Shown one piece after another: positions 9,549 to 17,447 of a stretch of 22,770 nucleotides of DNA. The stretch is from assembly GCA_002179805.1 (NCBI GenBank), contig NAVB01000860.1, forward strand, positions 1-22,770, written 5' to 3'. The stretch comes from Acanthamoeba lenticulata (Eukaryota; Discosea; Longamoebia; Acanthamoebidae). The notes under the pieces were generated by a model. The model saw only the letters and a program-made list of their open reading frames with translations, searched no databases and was not told the origin of the DNA. Within the stretch, counting starts at the first letter, position 1; each line of letters starts with the position of its first letter. The position numbers and the translations under genes were made by a program.

Positions 9549-11582
9549 TTATTCTGTACATAGGGGACTGACAGTCCACGGTCGCGTGCTGATCAGTTCA
9601 GTGGGCGAAGAGGACAGCGACGACACCACGCTGGTCGGACGCGACGAGACGAGGCTCTCGGGCGAAGCCGCCGCCGTCGAGGAGGCGGACGAGCTCGTCT
9701 CCTCGTCGCCATCGCGCAGGAACAGCCGCCAGCTGACGGTCGGCGGCGGCCGCGCGCCGATGGTGCCGCAGCGCAGCTGGTCGCGCCAGTCGTTGAGCGC
9801 GTAGTTAAGCGAGGCGTCGCTGTCGACGGTGATGGCGTCGCGGTCGCGGTCGACGTAGCGCACGCGGAGGGGCTTCCCGTAGGTGGCCAGGATGACGTCT
9901 CGCAGGTCCGCGTAGTGCAGCTCGTATCTCGACAGCTGCGCGGGGCAGCTCGCCTCAAGCCGGCTCCTCGCCAGGAGGCACTCGCCGCCGACATCTTCCT
10001 CGTTGTGGCCACCATCATCATCATCGTCGTGCTCGTCCTTTTTCTCGGCCTGGACCGCGTCGTGCCCGTCGTCATCGTTGTCATTGTCGTGGACGCCGTG
10101 CGCGTCGTTGTCGTCGTCGTCGTCATCGCTGCTGGTCTTCAGGTCATCGCTCACGGTGTGGCGCGGCAGGCGGAGAAGGCTGACGTCATCGCCATAAACG
10201 CACTTGACCGCCACCCCGCCGAACGCTCGCGCAAACTCGACCGTCGTGCAGACCGCCGGCGGCGGCGGCTGCCAGCGGTGCTGGTGATGCTGGTGATGGT
10301 GATGCTGGTGATGATGATGCTGGGTCTGGTGGTTGTGATGATGATGAAGCCCGTGCCTGTGGTGGTGGCCGTGGCCGTGGCCGTGGCCGTGGCCGTGCTT
10401 GACGGCCTGGGTGGGGATCGTCAGCCCGCCGGCCGTCGCCAGCGAGAAGGTGACAACGGGGCTGCTCTGGACGGGCCGCAGCGGCATCGACGGGTGAACT
10501 GCCGACGCGTCGTGGACGGCGGCGACGTTGAGCGAAGGCGGCGACGAAAATGCCAGACTTTTTCGCCGACGTCCATGTTGATGTTGATGTTGGTCGTGGT
10601 CGTGCCGCGGGGACACGCGGATGGAGGACCGGCCCGAGCGCTCGCTCAAGGGCACCTCGTCCGGTGTTTCGGCCGTCTCGGACCGTGAACGACGCAGCCG
10701 GGCCCAGTCCGGGATCTCGCGGGCGGCCTCGACGGCCGAGGCGCGCATCCGCTCGAGGCGCGTCACCACGCGTCCGCTCATGCTCTTTCGTTCGCGTTCG
10801 TTTTCGTTTTCATTTTCGACGACGACGACGTGGAGGTCGTCTTCGCTCTTTTGCCGCTGCTGGAGCTGGAGGTGGAGTTGGTCGATGTTGACGATATCGT
10901 CGTCACCGTCGTGGTTGTGGTTGTCGACAGCGCGCAGCGCCGACGTGAGCACCTCGGTGTCCGACTTCCGGCGGCTCTTGCCCCGCGGCCTCGTGTCTTT
11001 CCCGTCCTTCTTCGCTTTCTTGCCGTTGGTCCGTCGTTTTCGTTCTTCATTTTTACCTCCGGAGTTGAAGGAAGTATTTGAAGAATTCTCCGCAGATGAT
11101 GAAGTAGACGGGACGCTGGCGGTCGACCCCGAGCTCGTGGGGCTATTGTTCGCCGCCGTTGACGTGGTGGTCGTTGTCGTGGGCCACAGGCCCTGCTCCT
11201 GGAGGGTGCGAATCCCGACGAGCAGCTTCTTCTTGTGGCCGATCTTGGTGATGTCCAGCGCGGCAAAGAGCGCCTCCGGCGGGCAGCCGCTGGCGGCGTG
11301 GAGGGCCACCAGGCGCGGGCCGTCGAGTCGCGCCCGACGCAGCGCCCCGACGTACTCGTCGAGCTGCAGCCTCCGGAAGTAGCGCCGGACGTCCTTTTGC
11401 GTCCACTCGCACACGCTGCCGCACTCGGAGGTTGAGGTTGTTGTGGTTGAGGTTGAAGTTGTTGAAGAAGGAGATGTCGGACAAGAGAAAGAAGGCGCGC
11501 GGTCCGGGTGTTCTTTCCTCAAGGAAGCGCGGCGGAGCGTGCTCAGCGTGGCGGAGACCAGGTCGTTGAAGTGGCCGTTCAT
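9549..11582 (-). CDS. SAM-PB1 scaffold protein, long member with His-rich and acidic inserts
   Basis: Single-exon protein of 677 residues and the longest of four tandem paralogues. Residues about 59-130 form a SAM domain (CEWTQKDVRRYFRRLQLDEY, then LDITKIGHKKKLLVGI). The middle is low complexity: Ser/Thr runs, a basic KKAKKDGKD stretch and a striking His-rich block (10265-10395) with repeated HGHG and HHHHQ. The C-terminal PB1 domain starts at VAVKCVYGDD (basic Lys on strand 1, about residue 459) and is interrupted by a roughly 60-residue Asp/Glu/His insert. It resumes at YADLRDVI and the acidic OPCA-type motif RYVDRDRDAITVD, ending SWRLFLRD. A basic Lys plus an acidic OPCA motif predicts head-to-tail PB1 pairing. 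The exact role is unknown. Confidence 0.85.
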   Translation of the reverse strand: MNGHFNDLVSATLSTLRRASLRKEHPDRAPSFSCPTSPSSTTSTSTTTTSTSECGSVCEWTQKDVRRYFRRLQLDEYVGALRRARLDGPRLVALHAASGCPPEALFAALDITKIGHKKKLLVGIRTLQEQGLWPTTTTTTSTAANNSPTSSGSTASVPSTSSSAENSSNTSFNSGGKNEERKRRTNGKKAKKDGKDTRPRGKSRRKSDTEVLTSALRAVDNHNHDGDDDIVNIDQLHLQLQQRQKSEDDLHVVVVENENENERERKSMSGRVVTRLERMRASAVEAAREIPDWARLRRSRSETAETPDEVPLSERSGRSSIRVSPRHDHDQHQHQHGRRRKSLAFSSPPSLNVAAVHDASAVHPSMPLRPVQSSPVVTFSLATAGGLTIPTQAVKHGHGHGHGHGHHHRHGLHHHHNHQTQHHHHQHHHHQHHQHRWQPPPPAVCTTVEFARAFGGVAVKCVYGDDVSLLRLPRHTVSDDLKTSSDDDDDDNDAHGVHDNDNDDDGHDAVQAEKKDEHDDDDDGGHNEEDVGGECLLARSRLEASCPAQLSRYELHYADLRDVILATYGKPLRVRYVDRDRDAITVDSDASLNYALNDWRDQLRCGTIGARPPPTVSWRLFLRDGDEETSSSASSTAAASPESLVSSRPTSVVSSLSSSPTELISTRPWTVSPLCTE

Positions 11583-12409
11583 TGTCTTCTTCTGTCTTGC
11601 TGCAGACTGGCTTCAGGCGCTGGCGGGGAGAAAACAACAAAAACGAAAAAGGCCTTTTGTGGGTCTTTTGGTGACGGTCGGACCGTTCTCTTCTTCTTTC
11701 TCGCACCACACGAGCTGCCTAGGAGACCGGATGCGCGCGCGCTTTGTGCCAGATGAGGAAAGAGGCGCGAAAGGGCGAGCCTGGGTGCGTTCGAAGTACC
11801 TCGGCAGTTCGTGGCGTCGTCCGCGAGTGGCCGTTCTGGTTTCGTTTATTTGGTAAGCTAGACGCGCGCGCGTGCGTGCCTTGCGCGTGTGCTGTGCTGT
11901 GCTGTGCTTCGTTGAGAGAGCTGTGGCCGGTGTGTGCGAGGGAGGTTGAAGTTTATGGTCCGGACTTGTGCGTGTGTCTACACGCCCAAGGCCGCCACCC
12001 AGATGTCACCCCCGCGGCCGAATGGTTGACCTTCCTTCTTCTCCCCGCTTGCGGTCAAGGAGCACCAGAGCCCGAGTGCGTGCCACCGTAGGGTTGAACC
12101 GCGGACAGTGCTTGTGTTCTTCGCGTGTAGTGGCCAATGGTCACATGTGCGGCATATGAAACTGACCGACGGTTGGTGGACATTTGGCGATTCCTTTGAA
12201 CCTCCACGAAATTTCCGCGAGGGAGCTGTCAAACAGTCTCTTATTTCCTTTGCGGTTCTATCACACGTCTGGTTCCGATCTTTCCACCCGCCTTTTGGTC
12301 ATTTTCTTCAACTACATTACCTCACCTCATGAACCACGCATCTAGTAGTGGCTCGCATACATGTGTGTCATCTTTCACCTCCTTCTATTCTTACACGTGT
12401 GCCTCCTTC
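11583..12409 (-). other. Intergenic region between SAM-PB1 genes 1 and 2
   Basis: About 830 bases with no supportable gene. It holds the presumed promoter of the 9549-11582 gene and the 3' flank of the 12410-13273 gene. A short CTGTG repeat occurs near 11890-11908. Open frames here lack recognisable domains. Confidence 0.6.
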
Positions 12410-13273
12410 CTAGGCGATGTCGACAAGGTCCAGCAAGAGACGCCAGCTGGGCGCTAACCGAGACCAATGAGTATGTCGGTACTGTTGTCCTCGTCGTTGA
12501 TGTCGTTGCTGATGGCGTCGTTGATGTCGATGCACGCGCCTCCGCCAATCGGTCAGCGCGTAGTGGAGGGCATCGTCGTTGGTCAGGTTGACCTCGTCCC
12601 CTTCGGCGTCGACGTACTTGACCCGCACGGCTCGCGCCACCTCCTCGCCGTGCACCCTTTGGACTTCGTCGAGCAGTTGCACGAACTGTGGCTGCGGCGC
12701 TACATCGAGCCACAGCACCGACACGTCGACCTCCACCACCTTCATCGTCCTCCTTAAGCGGAGGACGCCCTTGACAGCGAGGCGAGCGTGCTCGTCGTCG
12801 TAGTCGTTGGCCAAGAAAAGGGCCATGGCGTCGGTCAAGTTGTTGACGTTCTTTGCAAGAAGATAGCGAGGACGATCAAAGCTGCCGCTTGAAGAAGTGG
12901 ATGAAGTAGAAGAGGAAGGAGAGGAAGAAAAAGAGTCCAAAGGACATGAAGAAGTGGAAGTAGAGGAGCTGACGGGAGAAGTAGGCGAGACTTGCAAGCC
13001 ATCAACTTGGTGCATGCGTGAAAGGACGGCGCGTAGCCGCTTCTTCTGGCTGATGCTGGTCAGGCCAAGGCGGGTGTAGAGTTGGGGCAGATCGATCTCA
13101 GAGGAGGTCGACGTAGTCGATGTAGGCAGCATGTTGAGGCTCAGCAGCTGCACGAGTAGTGCCTCCTCGGCAGCTTCCTCGACACAACGCTCGAGGTCCA
13201 GCTTGGCAAAGGCCAAGAGGTGAGTCATTGTCTGCTTCCTGTGTTGTTGTGAGTGCTTCGTGGCCATCGTCAT
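12410..13273 (-). CDS. SAM-like / PB1 protein, tandem paralogue
   Basis: Single-exon protein of 287 residues. Residues about 19-88 match the SAM region of the neighbour at 14941-16032 (LLAFAKLDLERC, then LGLTSISQKKRLRAVLSRM) but lack the usual Trp of helix 1, so the SAM fold is divergent. A Ser/Thr/Pro linker follows. The PB1 part begins ARLAVKGVLRLRR, continues VDVSVLWLDV and RVKYVDAEGDEVNLTNDDAL, and closes with the family ending APSWRLLLDLVD. A His/Arg/Gln-rich segment (RHQRRHQQRHQRR) is inserted before the last strand. Three in-frame Met codons lie near the start (13273, 13267, 13228), so the exact N-terminus is uncertain. Confidence 0.82.
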   Translation of the reverse strand: MTMATKHSQQHRKQTMTHLLAFAKLDLERCVEEAAEEALLVQLLSLNMLPTSTTSTSSEIDLPQLYTRLGLTSISQKKRLRAVLSRMHQVDGLQVSPTSPVSSSTSTSSCPLDSFSSSPSSSTSSTSSSGSFDRPRYLLAKNVNNLTDAMALFLANDYDDEHARLAVKGVLRLRRTMKVVEVDVSVLWLDVAPQPQFVQLLDEVQRVHGEEVARAVRVKYVDAEGDEVNLTNDDALHYALTDWRRRVHRHQRRHQQRHQRRGQQYRHTHWSRLAPSWRLLLDLVDIA

Positions 13274-13692
13274 GTTCAGCAGAAGGGAGGCAAAGGGAAA
13301 AGACTGGTAGCGTCACCTGAAGAAGGGAGTACCAGGCGGTTGTTGAGGAGACGGTTCAGTTGCACGTCATGCCGATTACGAGGTCTTTTCTGTGTAAGGG
13401 CACCACGTCTTCCGCCTCGGGAGAACTGGGTGCTGGACATGAGCACGGCTAACAGCAGGTTGATGGTTGTGACTGTTGCCTGTGCTACACGCTCTGTATT
13501 TTCTTTTTTATTTGCCCAGTGTGTTTTCATAAATGCTAAAGAGGAAAAGGAGTACAGGAAAATGACACATTTAAAAATAAAAAATGGAGTTTTTTTAGCA
13601 TGGGCATATGATTTATTTGTACAAGTTCAAAACTGCCTCAGTCTGAGGTTTGTTCTGCATTTTTCGCAACGTTGTATGCTGCAGCTCACAGT
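13274..13692 (-). other. Intergenic region between SAM-PB1 genes 2 and 3
   Basis: About 420 bases with no gene seen. The part around 13535-13630 is AT-rich, as expected for a 3' end and spacer. Confidence 0.6.
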
Positions 13693-14586
13693 TCACTCCA
13701 CGTCAAGGAAGAGCCGCCAGCTGGGCGTCAAGCGGGTCTTGGCACTTCTTTTCTTCGTGGAGGACTTGTACCGTTGCCGCAAGAGGTGCACGCTTTGCCG
13801 CCAATCAGCCAGCGCATAGTTAAGCGCGTCGTCACCAGCAACGCTCACTTCGTCCCCGTCGGCGTCGGCGTACTTGATGCGCGCGGCTTGCGCTAGAGCC
13901 TCGCCGTGCAACCGTTTGATCTCCGTGAGCAAGTCGCCAAACTTCGCTCTTGGCTCCACGTCGAGCCACAGCATCGACACGTCGCTCGCCCGCAGGCCGT
14001 CACTTTCGCTTTCGTCTTCGTTTTCGCTTTCGCTTTCGTTCTTTTGGGCTTGTGTCTCGAGTTGGCGCTGGCCGTGGTGGCGAAGCACGACCTTGACGGC
14101 GAGCCGGGACACAGCGCCACGTGATAACGAGGCGACGGCTTCGGTCAAGTTGTCGACCACCGCGCCTCGCTGGAGCTGACGACGAAGGCTGGCCAGGTCG
14201 TGGAGGACGGAGCTCTGCTGGGCAGTGGGCGAAGAAGGCGGAGAGAGGAAGGGCAGGTCGTCGCCAGACGAGGTGGGCGTGACAAAGCCTGGCGAAGAGG
14301 GACACGTTGAAGGTAGGACGAGGGACAGCCGCTTTCTTCGCCTGAGGTTGATGGGCGACACCAAGATGCTGGCCGTTATCATCTTGGCGTGTGTCGTCGC
14401 CGTGGTGAACGTGCTTGAAGAAGGAGAAGAAGACAAACTTGGTCTAGTGTTAGTCCAGGTAGAAGAGGACGAAGAAGTTGAAGAATTAGAAGCAGAAGCG
14501 ACCAGGAACGAGTCCGTGGAAGCTCGAGCGTGGCGGCCCACGAGGGCAGGGCTATGGAGGTGCCTCCTCTTGTTGTCGGTACTCAT
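13693..14586 (-). CDS. PB1 protein with SAM remnant, tandem paralogue
   Basis: Single-exon protein of 297 residues from the Met at 14586; the open frame extends further upstream but that part lacks family resemblance, so this start is preferred. The N-terminal half is Ser/Thr-rich. Only a trace of the SAM region remains: ILVSPINLRRRKRLSLVLP aligns with the last SAM helix of the sister genes (LTSISQKKRLRAVL), with the rest missing. The PB1 domain starts SRLAVKVVLRHHG, carries an acidic ESESENEDESES insert, then VSMLWLDVEPRAKF, IKYADADGDEVSVAGDDALN and the family ending TPSWRLFLDVE. Orientation and spacing match the neighbours, about 350-420 bases apart. Confidence 0.8.
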   Translation of the reverse strand: MSTDNKRRHLHSPALVGRHARASTDSFLVASASNSSTSSSSSTWTNTRPSLSSSPSSSTFTTATTHAKMITASILVSPINLRRRKRLSLVLPSTCPSSPGFVTPTSSGDDLPFLSPPSSPTAQQSSVLHDLASLRRQLQRGAVVDNLTEAVASLSRGAVSRLAVKVVLRHHGQRQLETQAQKNESESENEDESESDGLRASDVSMLWLDVEPRAKFGDLLTEIKRLHGEALAQAARIKYADADGDEVSVAGDDALNYALADWRQSVHLLRQRYKSSTKKRSAKTRLTPSWRLFLDVE

Positions 14587-14940
14587 GTGGTGTGCTTGCG
14601 TGGCGGTTTGTGTGTGTCGTCTGCCCAGCTGGCCTGCCTTTGTGTTCCTGAACGTTCTTGCGGATCTTACTCCCACACGTACACGGATACCAACAACGTT
14701 GTGTACACAGCAGTATTTCCACAAGGCATCACTGAAAGCCCTCCCTCCTTGGTCGTTGCACTCCACACCCAAACTGACACCGCACTCAGCCCATAAGGCA
14801 GCCCCTTGATGGGGGCTAAGGAGACCAAACTTTCCTATTACCCCAAAGGGCAGTTTTCTCAACGTGTACTGGGATATTAATAGCCAGTTTTTATTTATAC
14901 TAATCACGTATTGCAGGCAAACACTGCTGATCGTTGCCGG
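14587..14940 (-). other. Intergenic region between SAM-PB1 genes 3 and 4
   Basis: About 350 bases. The minus-strand frame of the 13693-14586 gene stays open up to 14907, but the sequence lacks family similarity and is read as upstream untranslated/promoter DNA. Confidence 0.55.
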
Positions 14941-16032
14941 TCACCGGCGCTCCTGTTGCTGGACAGTACTGATGTCGTCGACGTCCAAGAAGAGGCGCCA
15001 GCTTGGGGCCAAGGTCCCTCGGTCGCGCTGGACCCGCTTCTTCCAGTCGGCCAAAGCATAGCTGAGGCTGGCATCGTTGGTAATTTTGACCACGTCCTTG
15101 TCGGCGTCGACGTACTTGATGCGCACGATCAGCGCCACATCCTCGCCGTGAAGGCGGCAAACTTGGTCCATCAGCTCGGTGAAGCGCGGCTGCGGGTTGA
15201 CCTGAAGGCGAAGCAGGGAGACGTCGACCTCCTCGAACTTGATGGAGGACCGGCGCGTGCTGACCCGCTGGGCCGAGCCAAGGTCGACCACCGCGCGATG
15301 CTTGCCCGCGTCGTTCGACGGGCGGCTCTTCCGCCGCCGCAGGACGGCCTTGACGACCAAGCTGTCCGAGGCGCCACGAAGGAAGGACTGCACCTCGGAC
15401 AGGTTGTTGACCTGCTGTAGGTCGGCGACGGCCTTGCGAGCCCGCACGCGGGCCGAAACGACTGCCGCCGCGGCCACGGCCAGCTGGCGCTGTTGGAACG
15501 CGGCGGGGCTGCGCGGGCCACTCTCGGCCGAGAGCGACCTGAGCCTCGTGCGCGGGGTGGGCTTGGGCGAGGGCAGGGGCGAGTAGAACATCGAGGTCTC
15601 TCCGGAGTCGCATGGCGTGGCATAGTTGGAGCCGGAGCCGCGCTTGGGCGATGTGGCGCCCGGGTTCGTGGCCGACAACGTCTTTACAAACGAAGATGAT
15701 GAAGACGACGACGAGGGCAAGGGCGCCGAGGAGGAGAGCTCCTCGTAGAGGCACTGCTGGCGGCGCAGTTGGGAAAGGGCGGTCCGAAGCTTCTTCTTCT
15801 GGATGATCGAGGTCAAGCCGAGGACAGCGTAGAGCTCGGCCAGCTCGTGCGCGGGGCTGCTCTCAGCCTCGAGCAATTGCCGACCGACCAGCTTGGCCTT
15901 CTTGGCGGCCGCGGCGCACTCGGCCAAGTCGAGCTCCTGCAGGAAGCGCTGGACCTCTTTAGACTTCCACTCGCTGGCGGGCTTCGGCGCCAGTTGGAGC
16001 TTCTCCTTGCGTCGCGGCCATCGTAGGGTCAT
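14941..16032 (-). CDS. SAM-PB1 scaffold protein, best-preserved tandem paralogue
   Basis: Single-exon protein of 363 residues with the clearest domain arrangement of the array. Residues about 21-92 form a SAM domain (SEWKSKEVQRFLQELDLAEC, then VLGLTSIIQKKKLRTALSQL). A Ser/Pro-rich linker (SPLPSPKPTPRTR) could be a phosphorylation region. The PB1 domain begins DSLVVKAVLRRRKS (about residue 222), has a Lys/Arg-rich insert, then VDVSLLRLQVNPQPRF, the acidic RIKYVDADKDVVKITND motif and APSWRLFLDVDD. SAM and PB1 domains both can form head-to-tail polymers, so an oligomeric scaffold is a reasonable guess; partners are unknown. Start chosen as the first Met at 16032. Confidence 0.86.
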   Translation of the reverse strand: MTLRWPRRKEKLQLAPKPASEWKSKEVQRFLQELDLAECAAAAKKAKLVGRQLLEAESSPAHELAELYAVLGLTSIIQKKKLRTALSQLRRQQCLYEELSSSAPLPSSSSSSSSFVKTLSATNPGATSPKRGSGSNYATPCDSGETSMFYSPLPSPKPTPRTRLRSLSAESGPRSPAAFQQRQLAVAAAAVVSARVRARKAVADLQQVNNLSEVQSFLRGASDSLVVKAVLRRRKSRPSNDAGKHRAVVDLGSAQRVSTRRSSIKFEEVDVSLLRLQVNPQPRFTELMDQVCRLHGEDVALIVRIKYVDADKDVVKITNDASLSYALADWKKRVQRDRGTLAPSWRLFLDVDDISTVQQQERR

Positions 16033-16852
16033 CGCCTCAGGGCTTCAGTGCGTTGCAGCAAGAAGGAGCAAAAATGGTCGATAAAATGTTGAAGAAGTCT
16101 TGAAATTGGTGCACAAAGGCAAAGTCTCTCTTCAAGCCGTGCAGAAGAACGGGAAAGAGAGATGATTAGGCTTCGGAAGTAAAGTTGATGCAGGTAGAAG
16201 TTGGTAAAGGGCTCAAACTGGGGAAGTGATGGTGCCGAGCTGAAGAAAATGGAGAGCTGGAACTGGTGGAGGAGGTGAGTAAGTGAGGTGTGGCAATGAG
16301 GGTGGTTGAATGAGGGCTGAGTCCAGGAGTCGAGCCCCTTTTCTACCCCGCTTTGCTGGCTGTTAACTGTGTCACGAGCAAGTCGCCATGGGGAGCGAGG
16401 TGCACCTCCACGTTATCGCTTCCAACAAGCCGTTATCTTGTGGATCACATTGTCTCCCCAGGAACTGACTAGACACCTAGTGAACCTGCACAGGGCAACC
16501 AATCCCGCCCATGATAATTCTACAGGTCCTCAGAATTCGTCGTCCATTGGGCCAACTTTAAGTCGGCAACCAGTCACGGCAGCTGGTGCACACCGCGGCA
16601 TTGCTGGACATGTTCAGTAACACCAAAAGGTGCACTCCGTGTTTACAATGTAAATAACGGCTATACGTCAAAAAACGAAAGCCACAGCTGTACTTCATCG
16701 GGTCAACCACTGAGTTTTCATAATACAAGTGCTGTGCGAGAGAGTGCACCATGTAAATACATCGAGAACCTGCACATGTGCTTCGCAACACATGCTCCCG
16801 AATCGCCAACAGCATTGGTTTTGCTCTGACTCTGTTCCAAAACAAATAAAAT
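16033..16852. other. Gene-free interval between the SAM-PB1 array and tRNA-Ala
   Basis: About 820 bases, purine-rich near 16080-16300 on the plus strand. It probably contains the promoter of the 14941-16032 gene. A 95-codon open frame at 16558-16845 (minus) has no recognisable domain or intron pattern and was not accepted. Confidence 0.55.
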
Positions 16853-16925
16853 GGGGGTGTAGCTCAGATGGTAGAGCGCTCGCTTAGCATGCGAGAGGTA
16901 AAGGGATCGATACCCTTCTCCTCCA
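16853..16925 (+). tRNA. tRNA-Ala (anticodon AGC)
   Basis: A 73-base cloverleaf: acceptor GGGGGTG, D-arm GCTCAGATGGTAGAGC, anticodon stem CTCGC/GCGAG enclosing TTAGCAT (anticodon AGC at 16886-16888), T-arm AAGGG/CCCTT, discriminator A. B-box-like GATCGATAC replaces the usual GTTCGA start with an ATCGATA loop. The sixth acceptor pair is T:T. A run of five T follows at 16927-16931, a normal RNA polymerase III stop. Confidence 0.93.
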
Positions 16926-17034
16926 ATTTTTGTTCCGAACTTCCATCAGGCATTGAAAGCAAAAAATTAAATGCTACCAGGCGCCACACCAGCTGATTTA
17001 GTACCTGTTTTGTTTGGTCCGTCCCCACGTAACA

Positions 17035-17107
17035 GCCGGCCTAGCTCAGTCGGTAGAGCGCAAGACTCTTAATCTTGTGGTCGTGGGTTCGAGCCCCACG
17101 GTCGGCT
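17035..17107 (+). tRNA. tRNA-Lys (anticodon CTT), copy 1
   Basis: A 73-base cloverleaf with acceptor GCCGGCC pairing GGTCGGC, D-arm GCTCAGTCGGTAGAGC, anticodon stem CAAGA/TCTTG enclosing CTCTTAA (anticodon 17068-17070), T-arm GTGGG/CCCAC with TTCGAGC. The base after the acceptor stem is T. Five T follow at 17111-17115. The gene body is identical to the copy at 19704-19776. Confidence 0.95.
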
Positions 17108-17137
17108 ATCTTTTTCAGCTCTGTCTGCGGCGGCCGA

Positions 17138-17311
17138 AAACGCTTGCAAGTTTTCCTGGAGAGCATCTGCGAAGGTCGGCTTGCGGGTTTTGCCTCTTCC
17201 ATAGTTTGCTACGTAGTTACAAAAAAGATAATGCATCCGCCGGGAATTGAACCCGGGTCTCCCGCGTGGCAGGCGGAAATCTTGCCACTGGACCACGGAT
17301 GCTTTTCTTGC
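17138..17311 (-). repeat. Inverted duplication containing tRNA-Gly, copy 1
   Basis: On the minus strand this segment (5' flank GCAAGAAAAGC, tRNA-Gly, then about 95 bases of 3' flank ending near GCAAGCGTTT) matches 20589-20763 on the plus strand. The tRNA is identical and the flank is similar with scattered substitutions, so the whole unit was duplicated, not only the tRNA. Confidence 0.85.
17232..17302 (-). tRNA. tRNA-Gly (anticodon GCC), copy 1
   Basis: A 71-base cloverleaf on the minus strand: GCATCCG acceptor pairing CGGATGC, anticodon loop with TGCCA (anticodon GCC), T-arm CCCGG/CCGGG with TTCAATT. Six T follow on the minus strand (17221-17226). It faces tRNA-Lys copy 1 and is identical to the copy at 20598-20668 in the opposite orientation. 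Confidence 0.95.
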
Positions 17312-17447
17312 TTTGGGCTGCTTCGCGCCGAACTACTGTAATGCTTCTTGACATGCGCACAGCCTGTTCAAAGTTTTTTTTTCGCTGGACCACGAAAGAA
17401 TAAAACAAACCTGCCACCTAAAATGTGACAACTGCGTGGCTGGCAGG

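Noticed and set aside
9915..10688. Plus-strand open frames opposite the first SAM-PB1 gene
   Set aside because: Val/Arg-rich shadows of His, Asp and Ser codon runs; the minus strand has clear SAM and PB1 domains.
14587..14907. N-terminal extension of the third SAM-PB1 gene up to 14907
   Set aside because: No family similarity, and the Met at 14586 gives a composition like the sister proteins.
16558..16845. 95-codon minus-strand open frame before tRNA-Ala
   Set aside because: No domain, no homologous copy in the window, no supporting splice or polyadenylation signals.
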